In this document: piece after piece, positions 1-7,178 of the stretch | Layout: each line of letters begins with the position of its first letter | How positions within the stretch are numbered: position 1 is the first letter of the stretch | Origin: an uncultured Prevotella sp. | GTDB taxonomy: Bacteria; Bacteroidota; Bacteroidia; Bacteroidales; Bacteroidaceae | Assembly (NCBI GenBank): GCA_900555035.1 | Contig: USJX01000049.1 | Location: forward strand, 1-22,713 | DNA: 22,713 nt | Reading direction: 5' to 3' | The notes under the pieces: model-generated | Told to the model about the DNA's origin: nothing | The model's input: the letters and a program-made list of their open reading frames with translations, nothing else | Database searches by the model: none | Made by a program: the position numbers and the translations under genes

Positions 1-205
1 GAGGGATGGTGTTGCGGATGATGGAAATAATCACGTTAGAGAATGCCGTGATGATAGTAACGGCAAGTCCCATCACAATGGCTGGCTTCAACTGAGAAGT
101 AACAGCCAGGGCACTACAGATACCAAGCACCTGGACGAGGATAGGGTTATCGCCGTTCAGTGGCTTGAAGAATGCCTCCTTATTTTGTTTACTAAATAAT
201 GCCAT
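1..205 (-). CDS. nqrD: Na+-translocating NADH:quinone reductase subunit D (N-terminal part, cut by window edge)
   Basis: Only the first 68 codons are in the window; the gene continues to the left. The visible protein starts MALFSKQNKEAFFKPL and contains the family segment LVQVLGICSALAVT followed by a hydrophobic helix and AFSNVIISIIRN, which match NqrD (RnfA/RnfE/NqrD family). NqrD is an integral membrane subunit of the sodium-pumping NADH:quinone oxidoreductase; with NqrE it holds an iron centre and lies in the ion and electron path. The ATG at 203-205 sits 12 bases after the nqrC stop, so translation is probably coupled to nqrC. The order A-B-C-D on the minus strand predicts nqrE and nqrF just outside the window. 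Confidence 0.93.
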   Translation of the reverse strand, partial: MALFSKQNKEAFFKPLNGDNPILVQVLGICSALAVTSQLKPAIVMGLAVTIITAFSNVIISIIRNTIP

Positions 206-217
206 AATTTCGCTTAA

Positions 218-823
218 TTATTTAATGAATTTAGCAAGACCTTCCTTGAGCATGGCATCCACACCGTTGGATGTCAATGTAGCACCGGTAACGGCATCCA
301 CATTGTTAGGGTCGCCGGCAGGAGCGTCTTTCTTAACGCCCAGAGCGATGCCCTCTACTCCATCCTTGTGAATCTTCTTGCCCTGGAATTTCTGCTGCCA
401 CTTCAAGTTGTCCTTGATTTCAGCACCGAGTCCGGCTGTCTCGCCTTCGTGGTTGAAATATACGCCATAGATGGTGTTGTTGTCGGCATCCACGGCGATG
501 AAGCCTGAAATGCCGCCCCAAAGACCCATACCCTTCACGGAATATACGGTCTTCTTCTGACCATCAATCACACACTTATAGCACTTATCTCCATCCTTTG
601 TCACAGAATCTCCCTTTACTACCTCTTTATATTTAGCAGCCGCAGTTGCATTGTCGAGGTCGCGGAGGTTGAGTGAGTTCAGAATCTGCTTCTGAGTATC
701 CAGTTCCACGTTGGCATCCTGTGTTGCCTTCAGCGAAGAAGACACGAACGCGAGCAGGAATGCCACGATTACCACGATGATAACCGAATAGATAATAGTA
801 TAGCTATTTGAATTTGTCTTCAT
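218..823 (-). CDS. nqrC: Na+-translocating NADH:quinone reductase subunit C
   Basis: This 201-residue protein has one N-terminal membrane helix (about residues 9-30) followed by a periplasmic FMN-binding domain. The flavinylation motif DAVTGATLTS lies near the C-terminus (residues 176-185). In the family a Thr of the (S/T)GAT motif, here Thr182, carries FMN attached covalently by ApbE. NqrC passes electrons between the flavins of NQR. The protein is shorter than the Vibrio form (about 255 residues), but the domain appears complete. The start ATG at 821-823 is 18 bases past the nqrB stop, in line with one operon nqrA-B-C-D. Family assignment is secure; the exact flavinylated residue is inferred by homology. 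Confidence 0.95.
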   Translation of the reverse strand: MKTNSNSYTIIYSVIIVVIVAFLLAFVSSSLKATQDANVELDTQKQILNSLNLRDLDNATAAAKYKEVVKGDSVTKDGDKCYKCVIDGQKKTVYSVKGMGLWGGISGFIAVDADNNTIYGVYFNHEGETAGLGAEIKDNLKWQQKFQGKKIHKDGVEGIALGVKKDAPAGDPNNVDAVTGATLTSNGVDAMLKEGLAKFIK

Positions 824-841
824 ATCTACATTCCTCCTACA

Positions 842-1999
842 TTATTTAATAGCACGTTTAGCACGGCGTGAGATGTTGCCCTGAACTACACAGTAGTCGA
901 TGAGTGGAGCAAACATGTTGCCGAAGAAGATAGCGAGCATCATACCCTCTGGATAACCTGGGTTCATCACACGTACGATAACGGCGATGGCACCGATAAA
1001 GAATCCGTAGAAGTACTTACCCTTCTCTGTACGGGCAGAGGTTACAGGGTCGGTAGCCATAAACACGGCACCGAAGCAGAAACCACCGAGAACGATGTGC
1101 TCATACCAAGCGATAGGTGTCATGCCGAGAGCCTGGAAGATAAGCGCCATCACGATGCCGCCTGCGAATACAGAGCCCATGGTCTTCCAGGATGCGATGC
1201 CTGTCCAGAGAAGGATGATGGCACCGATGGCGATGGCGATGACTGAAGTCTCACCGATACAGCCAGGAATGAAACCGATGATAGAATCGCAGAGACTAGC
1301 TGACGGGATGCTGCCCTGAGCCAGCTGACCGAGAGGAGTAGCAGCAGTGAAGCCATCAGGCAGGGTGTTACCCAGACCGAAGATAGCGTCCTTAGCCACC
1401 CAGACCTTATCACCACTCATAGCCAATGGATATGAGAAGAAGAGGAACATACGGGCACCCACAGCCACATTGAAGATGTTCATACCCGTGCCACCGAAGA
1501 TTTCCTTGCAGAAGATGACTGCGAAGGCGCACGCCAGGGCGAGCATCCACAATGGTGTAGAGATAGGAATGATCAATGGGATGATGATACCGCTGACGAG
1601 GTAACCCTCCTGGATTTCCTCGTGCTTCCACTGAGCCCAGGCAAACTCGATGCCGAGACCCACAATGTAGCTAACCAGCAACTTAGGGAGGACTGCCAGG
1701 AATCCGAAGCCGAAGACCTCGATGAAGCTGGCAGCATCCAGTGTACCTGCAGCCTTGAAATTCTGGTATCCCACATTATACATACCGAAGAGCAATGCAG
1801 GAATCAGGGCGATTACCACAAAGCTCATGATGCGCTTCGAGTCGATGGAATCGTGGATGCTGGCTCCGCTCTTCGCTGTCGTATTTGGCACGTACAGGAA
1901 GCTCTCAAAACCGTCAAACACGCTCTCGAAGGCATGCAGCTTACCTCCCTCTTGGAAGTTAGGCTTTATCTTATTGAGATAATTTCTTAATGCACTCAT
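842..1999 (-). CDS. nqrB: Na+-translocating NADH:quinone reductase subunit B
   Basis: This 385-residue polytopic membrane protein of the NqrB/RnfD family begins with the typical cytoplasmic segment (residues 1-55) and has about ten hydrophobic helices. It carries covalent FMN and riboflavin and takes part in sodium translocation and quinone reduction. The expected flavinylation site is the segment DGFTAATPL (residues 215-223), with Thr221 as the likely acceptor. The family motif is usually (S/T)GAT, so the Gly is Ala here (TAAT). Other conserved stretches include GGTGMNIFNVAVGAR (about 169-183) and ATDPVTSARTEKGK. The start follows the nqrA stop by 26 bases. Function follows from family membership and operon position. 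Confidence 0.95.
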   Translation of the reverse strand: MSALRNYLNKIKPNFQEGGKLHAFESVFDGFESFLYVPNTTAKSGASIHDSIDSKRIMSFVVIALIPALLFGMYNVGYQNFKAAGTLDAASFIEVFGFGFLAVLPKLLVSYIVGLGIEFAWAQWKHEEIQEGYLVSGIIIPLIIPISTPLWMLALACAFAVIFCKEIFGGTGMNIFNVAVGARMFLFFSYPLAMSGDKVWVAKDAIFGLGNTLPDGFTAATPLGQLAQGSIPSASLCDSIIGFIPGCIGETSVIAIAIGAIILLWTGIASWKTMGSVFAGGIVMALIFQALGMTPIAWYEHIVLGGFCFGAVFMATDPVTSARTEKGKYFYGFFIGAIAVIVRVMNPGYPEGMMLAIFFGNMFAPLIDYCVVQGNISRRAKRAIK

Positions 2000-2025
2000 T
2001 ATTTAAATAATTAATAGTACTAAAA

Positions 2026-3381
2026 CTAAGCGTTCTCCTTGCGCAGGATGTTCAGGCCCTGGCGTACGATCTTCTGCAATTCGAGCTTAGAGCTATCCAC
2101 GAACTCAGCTACCGCAAAGTCCTCAGGACTAATCTCATAGATACCGAGCTGCTCCTGCTTGTCGATATCGCCTGCGATGATTGCCTTGATGAGATACTCA
2201 CCGAAGATGTCCATAGGGAGAACCTGGTCGTACTCGCCGCTCATGATCATGTGGCGCTCGCCACCCTTGATGCGGGCATCGAGATTGTACTCCTTGTTCT
2301 TGCCGAAGAGCCATGAGAGATAGGAACGGGAGGTAGAGAACTGGTTGGTGCGTGGAAGAATCCAGCCCAGCATCTCGTCGCAGTCGTCACCCTCAGGGAT
2401 GGCTGTGATTTCTGAGGTGTGTCCACCTACGTAATCTGCCAGGGTGGTCTTTACGCCTGTAAGCGGATTGCCATTGATGAGGCGAACGTGGGATGTACTC
2501 TTGAGCTGTGCTTCAACGAAAGCTGCCAATGGAGTACCTACCAGCACGTTAGCATAACCGGCTTTCTTTATCTCGCTACCAGCGATAGCCACCTTCTTGT
2601 GGAGATCCACCTTACCTGTGAGGAAGAGGCGACCGAAGAAGATAACCGAAGCAGGGTCAACGGTCCAAACCACCTCACCCTTGTTCACTGGGTCGATGTG
2701 GTTCACCTGAACGCCTACGTTTCCGGCAGGACATGGTCCATCAAAGACATTGAGTTCTACGTTCTTAGCCTCGCCGAGAGCATTTGAGTGCTGATCTACG
2801 CCGACACCAAGATAAGTTTTCGCAATTTTGCTCAAGGCTGTCAAACCTGTCTGGAAAGCCTGCTCATTGCCATCGAGCTCTACCTCGAAGTCAGCAGCAA
2901 GCGGCATGTCGCGGAGGGCAGAAACGAAGATAGCCTTAGGCGTGGTATCCGGAGTAGTGGATACAGCATAAGGCAACTGGTTGATGTAACCGAACAAGCC
3001 TGCCTCGAGTAGGGCCTGCTTAACGGCTGCGCCATCCAATGACTCAACGTTTTTCTTACCAAAATCCGTAGAGGTCTGCTCAGCGTCTGCCTTCACCTTG
3101 ATGCAGAGCACCTTGCGTCGCTCACCACGCTCAATGGCGGTAACCTGACCGCTCACTGGCGAAGCGAACTTCACCTCTGGGCAAGCCTTGTTGACAAACA
3201 AGGCATCTCCGGCGTTGACATGGTCGCCTTCGCGCACCACCACCTTAGGAGTAACCCCCTCGAAGGCTGCAGGCACGAGTGCGTACTCGGCTGCCTGTAC
3301 CACAGGGATGGCTACATCCTTGGAAGCTTTACCCGTAAGGTTAATGTCCAAGCCTTTACGTAACTTAATTACATTTGCCAT
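2026..3381 (-). CDS. nqrA: Na+-translocating NADH:quinone reductase subunit A
   Basis: This 451-residue protein is the first gene of the nqr operon. It is the cytoplasmic subunit that associates with the membrane part of NQR and has been linked to quinone binding. Family marks include the N-terminal KLRKGLDINLTGKA, the biotinyl/lipoyl-like stretch KVVVREGDHVNAGDALF (about residues 46-62) and the C-terminal LPMDIFGEYLIKAIIAGD. No membrane segment or signal peptide is visible. The length matches the family (about 445 residues). Transcription probably starts at a minus-strand promoter near 3509-3516, leaving a leader of roughly 120 bases with a tandem 12-base repeat (3420-3455). Confidence 0.96.
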   Translation of the reverse strand: MANVIKLRKGLDINLTGKASKDVAIPVVQAAEYALVPAAFEGVTPKVVVREGDHVNAGDALFVNKACPEVKFASPVSGQVTAIERGERRKVLCIKVKADAEQTSTDFGKKNVESLDGAAVKQALLEAGLFGYINQLPYAVSTTPDTTPKAIFVSALRDMPLAADFEVELDGNEQAFQTGLTALSKIAKTYLGVGVDQHSNALGEAKNVELNVFDGPCPAGNVGVQVNHIDPVNKGEVVWTVDPASVIFFGRLFLTGKVDLHKKVAIAGSEIKKAGYANVLVGTPLAAFVEAQLKSTSHVRLINGNPLTGVKTTLADYVGGHTSEITAIPEGDDCDEMLGWILPRTNQFSTSRSYLSWLFGKNKEYNLDARIKGGERHMIMSGEYDQVLPMDIFGEYLIKAIIAGDIDKQEQLGIYEISPEDFAVAEFVDSSKLELQKIVRQGLNILRKENA

Positions 3382-3419
3382 AACTACATTAAAAATATTA
3401 TTTTTTAAAAACTGATTTC

Positions 3420-3455
3420 TTATTTATTCTGTTATTTATTCCGTTATTTATTCCG
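3420..3455 (-). repeat. Three tandem 12-base repeats in the nqrA leader
   Basis: On the plus strand the unit TTATTTATTCYG occurs three times without gaps, at 3420-3431 (CTG ending), 3432-3443 and 3444-3455 (both CCG ending). The block lies 39-74 bases upstream of the nqrA start, between the predicted promoter and the ATG, so it would be in the nqr mRNA leader as CGGAATAAATAA units. The repeats are seen directly; any effect on expression is inference. Confidence 0.8.
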
Positions 3456-3508
3456 TTTCTCCGAAATTTCCGAAGTTATTTTTGCTATTCATACATTCTA
3501 TGCTGCTG

Positions 3509-3516
3509 CAAAATTA
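3509..3516 (-). promoter_or_regulatory. Likely -7 element of the nqr operon promoter
   Basis: On the minus strand the sequence reads TAATTTTGCAGC, which matches the Bacteroidetes -7 consensus TAnnTTTG plus a trailing GC. No good TTTG -33 box is seen at 19-21 bases upstream, so the call rests on the -7 element and its position about 125 bases before nqrA. Confidence 0.5.
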
Positions 3517-3686
3517 ACAAAAAAAAATAAAATAAAGAAGAAAACAAGAGATTTATTTGTTTTGGGAATCGAAAAATCGGGTATTTTGATCGTGTTGTAA
3601 CATCTTATACTATCAAATTGACTACTGCACTTGACAATTCTATCATAAAAAAGATTAATTCATATTCGTCTCTCCTCATTTTTTCG

Positions 3687-3694
3687 TACCTTTG
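3687..3694 (+). promoter_or_regulatory. Likely -7 element for the 3752 gene
   Basis: TACCTTTGCA matches the Bacteroidetes -7 consensus TAnnTTTG and is identical to the elements before the SulP gene (4418) and the tRNA (22611). The -33 box is weak (TATTCG region near 3663). It lies about 58 bases before the ATG at 3752. Confidence 0.6.
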
Positions 3695-3751
3695 CATCTT
3701 ATCAGGGCATAAGGCCCATCTGGTTTCAACAGAATAAACAATAATAAGATA

Positions 3752-4294
3752 ATGGAAAATAAAAGCAAAAAGATTGAAGAGATTTTCAAGCAGGATCTTC
3801 ACATGTATCTTGCAGGTAAGAACCGGGTAGATAATCAGTTGCCAGATGCTCCGGACATCGAGGAGCAGTGGGCGAAGATTGGCGAGGCCTATCTGCCTGA
3901 TGCCATGAGGGAATTCAGCAAATACCCTACCGTGGCACTGGGCTGGATTATGTTCGTGGGCATGGCCGTGGCTAAGTATTGGGATGAGGACTGGGAGCTA
4001 TATAGTAAGGTAGATAATCTCTACAACTATCTGCGCGACCGCATCGACTTCGACCACATGGACGACCACATCCTCGACAACGTTCTCCTGCTCGATGAGA
4101 ATGAGCACAAGGCTACATCGGCACTGGTGGCAGAATGCGCGGCACGCACCTATACCCTGCTCATCCACCAGGGCTTCGAGCCTGGCACAGAGGCTGCCTT
4201 CCGCGGCTTCATCGCTGCCCTCCACCAGATGTATCTGATGGGTGCTGCCATCCAGCTGAAGGCGATGGGCTACCACATGACGCAGCTGCAATAA
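3752..4294 (+). CDS. Unrecognised soluble protein, 180 residues
   Basis: I do not recognise the family. The protein starts MENKSKKIEEIFKQDL, has no signal peptide, and looks mostly helical, with one moderately hydrophobic stretch (VALGWIMFVGMAVAKYW, about residues 61-77) followed by an acidic segment (DEDWELYSKVDN). The C-terminus is amphipathic (FRGFIAALHQMYLMGAAIQLKAMGY). No Cys-His metal site or catalytic motif stands out. Codon use resembles the neighbours, and a promoter-like TACCTTTG lies upstream, so it is probably a real, independently transcribed gene. It is followed by a strong palindrome (4316-4357) and then by the separately promoted SulP gene. No function is proposed. Confidence 0.8.
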   Translation: MENKSKKIEEIFKQDLHMYLAGKNRVDNQLPDAPDIEEQWAKIGEAYLPDAMREFSKYPTVALGWIMFVGMAVAKYWDEDWELYSKVDNLYNYLRDRIDFDHMDDHILDNVLLLDENEHKATSALVAECAARTYTLLIHQGFEPGTEAAFRGFIAALHQMYLMGAAIQLKAMGYHMTQLQ

Positions 4295-4315
4295 AAGCCC
4301 CCTCGAATCAAGTTA

Positions 4316-4357
4316 TTAGGCACGGATTACACGGTAATCCGTGTAATCCGTGCCTAA
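4316..4357. repeat. Perfect 19-bp inverted repeat with a 4-base loop
   Basis: The left arm TTAGGCACGGATTACACGG (4316-4334), loop TAAT and right arm (4339-4357) form a perfect 19-bp hairpin 21 bases after the 3752 stop. There is no T-run after it on either strand, so it is not a standard intrinsic terminator, although it could still stop or protect transcripts. Its core CGGATTACACGG recurs at 6315-6326, suggesting a dispersed intergenic repeat. Confidence 0.85.
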
Positions 4358-4394
4358 AATACCATCCAAGATATTAAGAAAGTTTAAAAAATAT

Positions 4395-4425
4395 TTTGTT
4401 ATATGAAATAATAGTTGTACCTTTG
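4395..4425 (+). promoter_or_regulatory. Promoter of the SulP transporter gene
   Basis: A TTTG -33 box (4395-4398), a 19-base spacer and a TACCTTTG -7 box (4418-4425) fit the Bacteroidetes vegetative promoter closely. The gene start is 58 bases after the -7 box. Confidence 0.8.
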
Positions 4426-4483
4426 CACTCGATTTTCGGATAACGAAGCAAATCACATTAATTTATATAACAAAACTTTTTAA

Positions 4484-6172
4484 ATGAAGGCAATAGCAAT
4501 TAAGTCGAGTTTGTTTTCTTGCTTGAAGAACTACAACAAGAAGACATTCATGTCTGACCTCATGGCAGGTATCATCGTTGGTATCGTAGCCCTGCCTCTG
4601 GCCATCGCATTCGGTATCGCTTCTGGCGTGACACCCGAGAAGGGTATCATCACCGCCATCGTAGCAGGTCTCATCATCTCCATCTTTGGCGGAAGCAAGG
4701 TGCAGATCGGCGGACCTACAGGAGCATTCATCGTCATCATCTATGGAATCATCCAGAAATATGGATTCGAGGGATTGACCATCGCTACCCTGATGGCAGG
4801 TCTCTTCCTGGTGCTCTTCGGACTGCTCCGCTTAGGTACCATCATCAAGTACATCCCTTACCCTATCGTGGTGGGCTTTACCAGCGGTATCGCCGTAACC
4901 ATCTTCACCACGCAGATTAAGGACCTCTTTGGTTTGACATTGGCTTCTAACCCTTCTGACTTCCTGGAGAAATGGGGTGTCTATTTCCAGAGTTTCGACA
5001 CCATCGACCCTTGGTGCGCCCTCATCGGCGTGGTGAGCGTGGTGGTCATCGCCATCACTCCTAAGTTCAGCAAGAAGATTCCGGGTTCGCTCATCGCCAT
5101 CATCCTGATGACCGTTGTGGCACTGCTGCTCAAGCAGTTTGCCGGAGTTGAAAGCATCGAGACCATCGGCGACCGCTTCTCTATCAGCAACGAGTTGCCT
5201 GCGGCTCAGGTTCCAGAAATGAACTGGGAGACCATCAAGAGCCTCGTGTCTCCAGCCATCACCATCGCCATCCTCGGTGCCATCGAGAGCTTGCTCTCTG
5301 CTACCGTAGCCGACGGTGTAATCAGCGAACATCACGATTCCAACACCGAGCTGATAGCCCAGGGTCTGGCCAACATCGCCTCTCCTCTCTTTGGCGGTAT
5401 CCCTGCCACTGGTGCCATCGCCCGTACCATGACCAATATCAACAATGGAGGTAAGACTCCTGTAGCGGGCATCATCCACGCTGTGGTATTGCTGCTCATC
5501 TTCCTCTTCCTCATGCCTCTTGCCAAGTACATCCCAATGGCTTGTCTGGCAGGTGTATTGGTAGTGGTTTCCTACGGCATGAGCGGCTGGAGAAGTTTCC
5601 TGGCACTGATGAAGAATCCTAAGAGCGACGTTACCGTGCTCCTGATTACCTTCTTCCTCACCATCATCTTCGACCTGACCGTTGCCATCGAGGTGGGCTT
5701 GATTATCGCCTGCCTGCTCTTCATGAAGCGAATGAGCGAAACCACTGATGTTACGGCAGTTACTGAGGATGAGATTGACTTGAACAAGGAGTATGATTTC
5801 CTTTCTACCAACCTGGAGCACTATACGATTCCGAAGGGTGTGGAGGTTTACGAGATCAACGGTCCGTTCTTCTTCGGAGCGGGTAATAAGTTTGAGGAGG
5901 TGATGGCTGCATTCGGCGACCGTCCGCTGGTTCGAGTAATCCGCATGCGCAAGGTTCCGTTTGTTGATTCTACGGGTATTCACAACCTCACGAATCTCTG
6001 CGAGATGAGTCAGAAGGAGGACATCCAGGTGGTTCTCTCTGGTGTTTGCGAGAAGGTAAACGCGCAGTTGGAGAAGGCTGGTTTCTACAATATGCTCGGC
6101 AAGGAGAACATCACGGATCATATCAGCAAGGCGCTGAAGCGTGCTGAGGAGATTATCGAGAATAAGAAGTAA
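4484..6172 (+). CDS. SulP-family anion transporter with C-terminal STAS domain
   Basis: This 562-residue inner-membrane protein has 10 or more hydrophobic segments in the SulP fold (residues about 20-420), then a cytoplasmic STAS domain (about 440-555). The N-terminal GIIVGIVALPLAIAFGIASG and GGPTGAFIVI segments are typical SulP helices, and the STAS domain carries the conserved VDSTG motif (494-498). SulP proteins carry sulfate, bicarbonate or other anions, often with sodium or protons. The substrate cannot be read from the sequence; bicarbonate is an option since no sulfate-assimilation gene is nearby, but neither is a carbonic anhydrase. The gene has its own promoter. Its 3' end is duplicated in tandem (6162-6248), just before an intrinsic terminator. 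Confidence 0.93.
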   Translation: MKAIAIKSSLFSCLKNYNKKTFMSDLMAGIIVGIVALPLAIAFGIASGVTPEKGIITAIVAGLIISIFGGSKVQIGGPTGAFIVIIYGIIQKYGFEGLTIATLMAGLFLVLFGLLRLGTIIKYIPYPIVVGFTSGIAVTIFTTQIKDLFGLTLASNPSDFLEKWGVYFQSFDTIDPWCALIGVVSVVVIAITPKFSKKIPGSLIAIILMTVVALLLKQFAGVESIETIGDRFSISNELPAAQVPEMNWETIKSLVSPAITIAILGAIESLLSATVADGVISEHHDSNTELIAQGLANIASPLFGGIPATGAIARTMTNINNGGKTPVAGIIHAVVLLLIFLFLMPLAKYIPMACLAGVLVVVSYGMSGWRSFLALMKNPKSDVTVLLITFFLTIIFDLTVAIEVGLIIACLLFMKRMSETTDVTAVTEDEIDLNKEYDFLSTNLEHYTIPKGVEVYEINGPFFFGAGNKFEEVMAAFGDRPLVRVIRMRKVPFVDSTGIHNLTNLCEMSQKEDIQVVLSGVCEKVNAQLEKAGFYNMLGKENITDHISKALKRAEEIIENKK

Positions 6173-6248
6173 TTGATTACCAATTACAGTTGAAAAATCA
6201 TCATGATAAGAAGTAATTGATTACGATTACAATTACAGTTGAAAAATC
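6162..6248 (+). repeat. Tandem duplication of the SulP gene 3' end
   Basis: Copy 1 (6162-6199) contains ATAAGAAGTAATTGATTAC followed by CAATTACAGTTGAAAAATC and includes the stop codon (6170-6172). Copy 2 (6206-6248) repeats both blocks, with five extra bases (GATTA) between them. The period is 44 bases in the first block. Copy 2 runs into the left arm of the terminator at 6242. Confidence 0.9.
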
Positions 6249-6285
6249 CGATGGATATCTATCAAAAGATATGCATCGGATTTTT
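6242..6285. terminator. Bidirectional intrinsic terminator between convergent SulP and ABC-ATPase genes
   Basis: The arms AAAAATCCGATG (6242-6253) and CATCGGATTTTT (6274-6285) pair perfectly, with an inner ATATCT/AGATAT stem and a small loop. A T-run follows on the plus strand and another (the A-run read in reverse) on the minus strand, so it can serve both converging genes. Confidence 0.9.
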
Positions 6286-6314
6286 ATTTATAATTAATGT
6301 TCATTGATGTTCAT

Positions 6315-6394
6315 CGGATTACACGGAAGAAACGGAGGCATTCCTGTTAATTATAGTCCCACAGATTTCACGGATTTTCACAGATTTGACCTGT
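6315..6394. repeat. Intergenic CGGATTACACGG / CACAGATTT-type repeat words
   Basis: CGGATTACACGG at 6315-6326 is identical to the core of the palindrome arm at 4323-4334. From 6359 to 6394 there is a chain of related words: CACAGATTTCACGG, then TTTTCACAGATTT and CCTGTG. They look like degenerate copies of one short dispersed intergenic repeat. No coding potential is seen here. Confidence 0.6.
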
Positions 6395-6414
6395 GCGGTC
6401 TAGGAGGATAACTC

Positions 6415-7152
6415 CTACAGGACTTTTCCCAGGAACTCCTGGAGTCTTGGAGACTTCGGATGATTGAAGACTTCTTCAGGGGTGCCATCCTCCGTGATAT
6501 AGCCATCGCTGAAGAAGAGAACACGATTCGCCACTTCACGGGCGAAACCCATCTCGTGTGTCACCACCACCATGGTCATGCCTTCAGCAGCCACATCCTT
6601 CATCAGCTGCAACACCTCGCCCACCATCTCAGGGTCGAGCGCAGACGTAGGCTCATCGAAGAGCAATACCTCGGGATTCATCGCCAGGGCACGGGCGATG
6701 GCTACACGCTGTTTCTGTCCGCCCGAAAGACTGTCGGGATAGCTATCTGCCTTATCCAGCAAGCCGATGCGGGTAAGGAGTTCTGTTGCCTTCTCATCGG
6801 CTTCTTCCCTTGTCATCTTGCCCAGTTCCACCGGTGCCAGCATGATGTTGCGGCGGATGGTCATGTTGGGGAAGAGATTAAACTGCTGGAACACCATGCC
6901 TACACGCTGGCGCATCTTGTTGATATCTACATCCCAGGAGGTGATATCCACGCCATCGATGTAGATTTTGCCATGGGTAGGCTGCTCCAGCAGGTTGATG
7001 GAGCGCAGGAAGGTGCTCTTGCCACAACCCGATGGGCCAATGATGGCAACCACCTCGCCTTGATGGAAGGAGGTGGTTATGCCCTTGAGAACCTCGTTGT
7101 CGCCGAAGCGCTTGCGAAGTCCCTCAATCTTGATTATCTCGTTTTTATCCAT
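6415..7152 (-). CDS. glnQ: Polar amino-acid ABC transporter ATP-binding protein (GlnQ type)
   Basis: This 245-residue ATPase has Walker A GPSGCGKST (residues 39-47), the signature LSGGQKQRVAIARAL, Walker B LLFDEPTSALDPE and the switch-region H in VVTHEMGFAREVA. The length and C-terminal sequence (ending RLQEFLGKVL) fit the GlnQ/HisP/ArtP group that energises polar amino-acid import from the cytoplasmic face. It lies 26 bases downstream of the fused binding protein/permease gene and is surely its partner. The exact amino acid carried is not determined. A small hairpin (TAGGAG, GATAA, CTCCTA at 6401-6417) overlaps the stop codon. Confidence 0.93.
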   Translation of the reverse strand: MDKNEIIKIEGLRKRFGDNEVLKGITTSFHQGEVVAIIGPSGCGKSTFLRSINLLEQPTHGKIYIDGVDITSWDVDINKMRQRVGMVFQQFNLFPNMTIRRNIMLAPVELGKMTREEADEKATELLTRIGLLDKADSYPDSLSGGQKQRVAIARALAMNPEVLLFDEPTSALDPEMVGEVLQLMKDVAAEGMTMVVVTHEMGFAREVANRVLFFSDGYITEDGTPEEVFNHPKSPRLQEFLGKVL

Positions 7153-7178
7153 AATTATTTGATGCTTTTGCCCTTTCC

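Larger units (their letters stand above)
3382..3751. other. Divergent intergenic region between nqrA and the 3752 gene
   Basis: These 370 AT-rich bases hold no convincing gene. They contain a tandem 12-base repeat at 3420-3455, a minus-strand promoter-like motif at 3509-3516 facing nqrA, an A-rich run around 3518-3545, and a plus-strand promoter-like motif at 3687-3694 facing the 3752 gene. An open frame on the minus strand (3605-3802) overlaps both the plus-strand promoter and the 3752 start and was not accepted. No RNA structure was recognised. Confidence 0.6.

Noticed and set aside
3605..3802. Minus-strand open frame of 65 codons in the nqrA/3752 intergenic region
   Set aside because: It overlaps the start of the 3752 gene and the plus-strand promoter element, has low-complexity hydrophobic composition and no recognisable signal.
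4316..4357. Intrinsic terminator
   Set aside because: The hairpin is strong but no T-run follows on either strand, and its core recurs elsewhere, so a dispersed repeat is the better call.
4832..6121. Minus-strand open frame of 429 codons opposite the SulP gene
   Set aside because: It is a reverse-frame shadow: the SulP/STAS protein on the other strand is clear, and the antisense product is a hydrophilic His/Asp/Glu-rich chain with no family marks.
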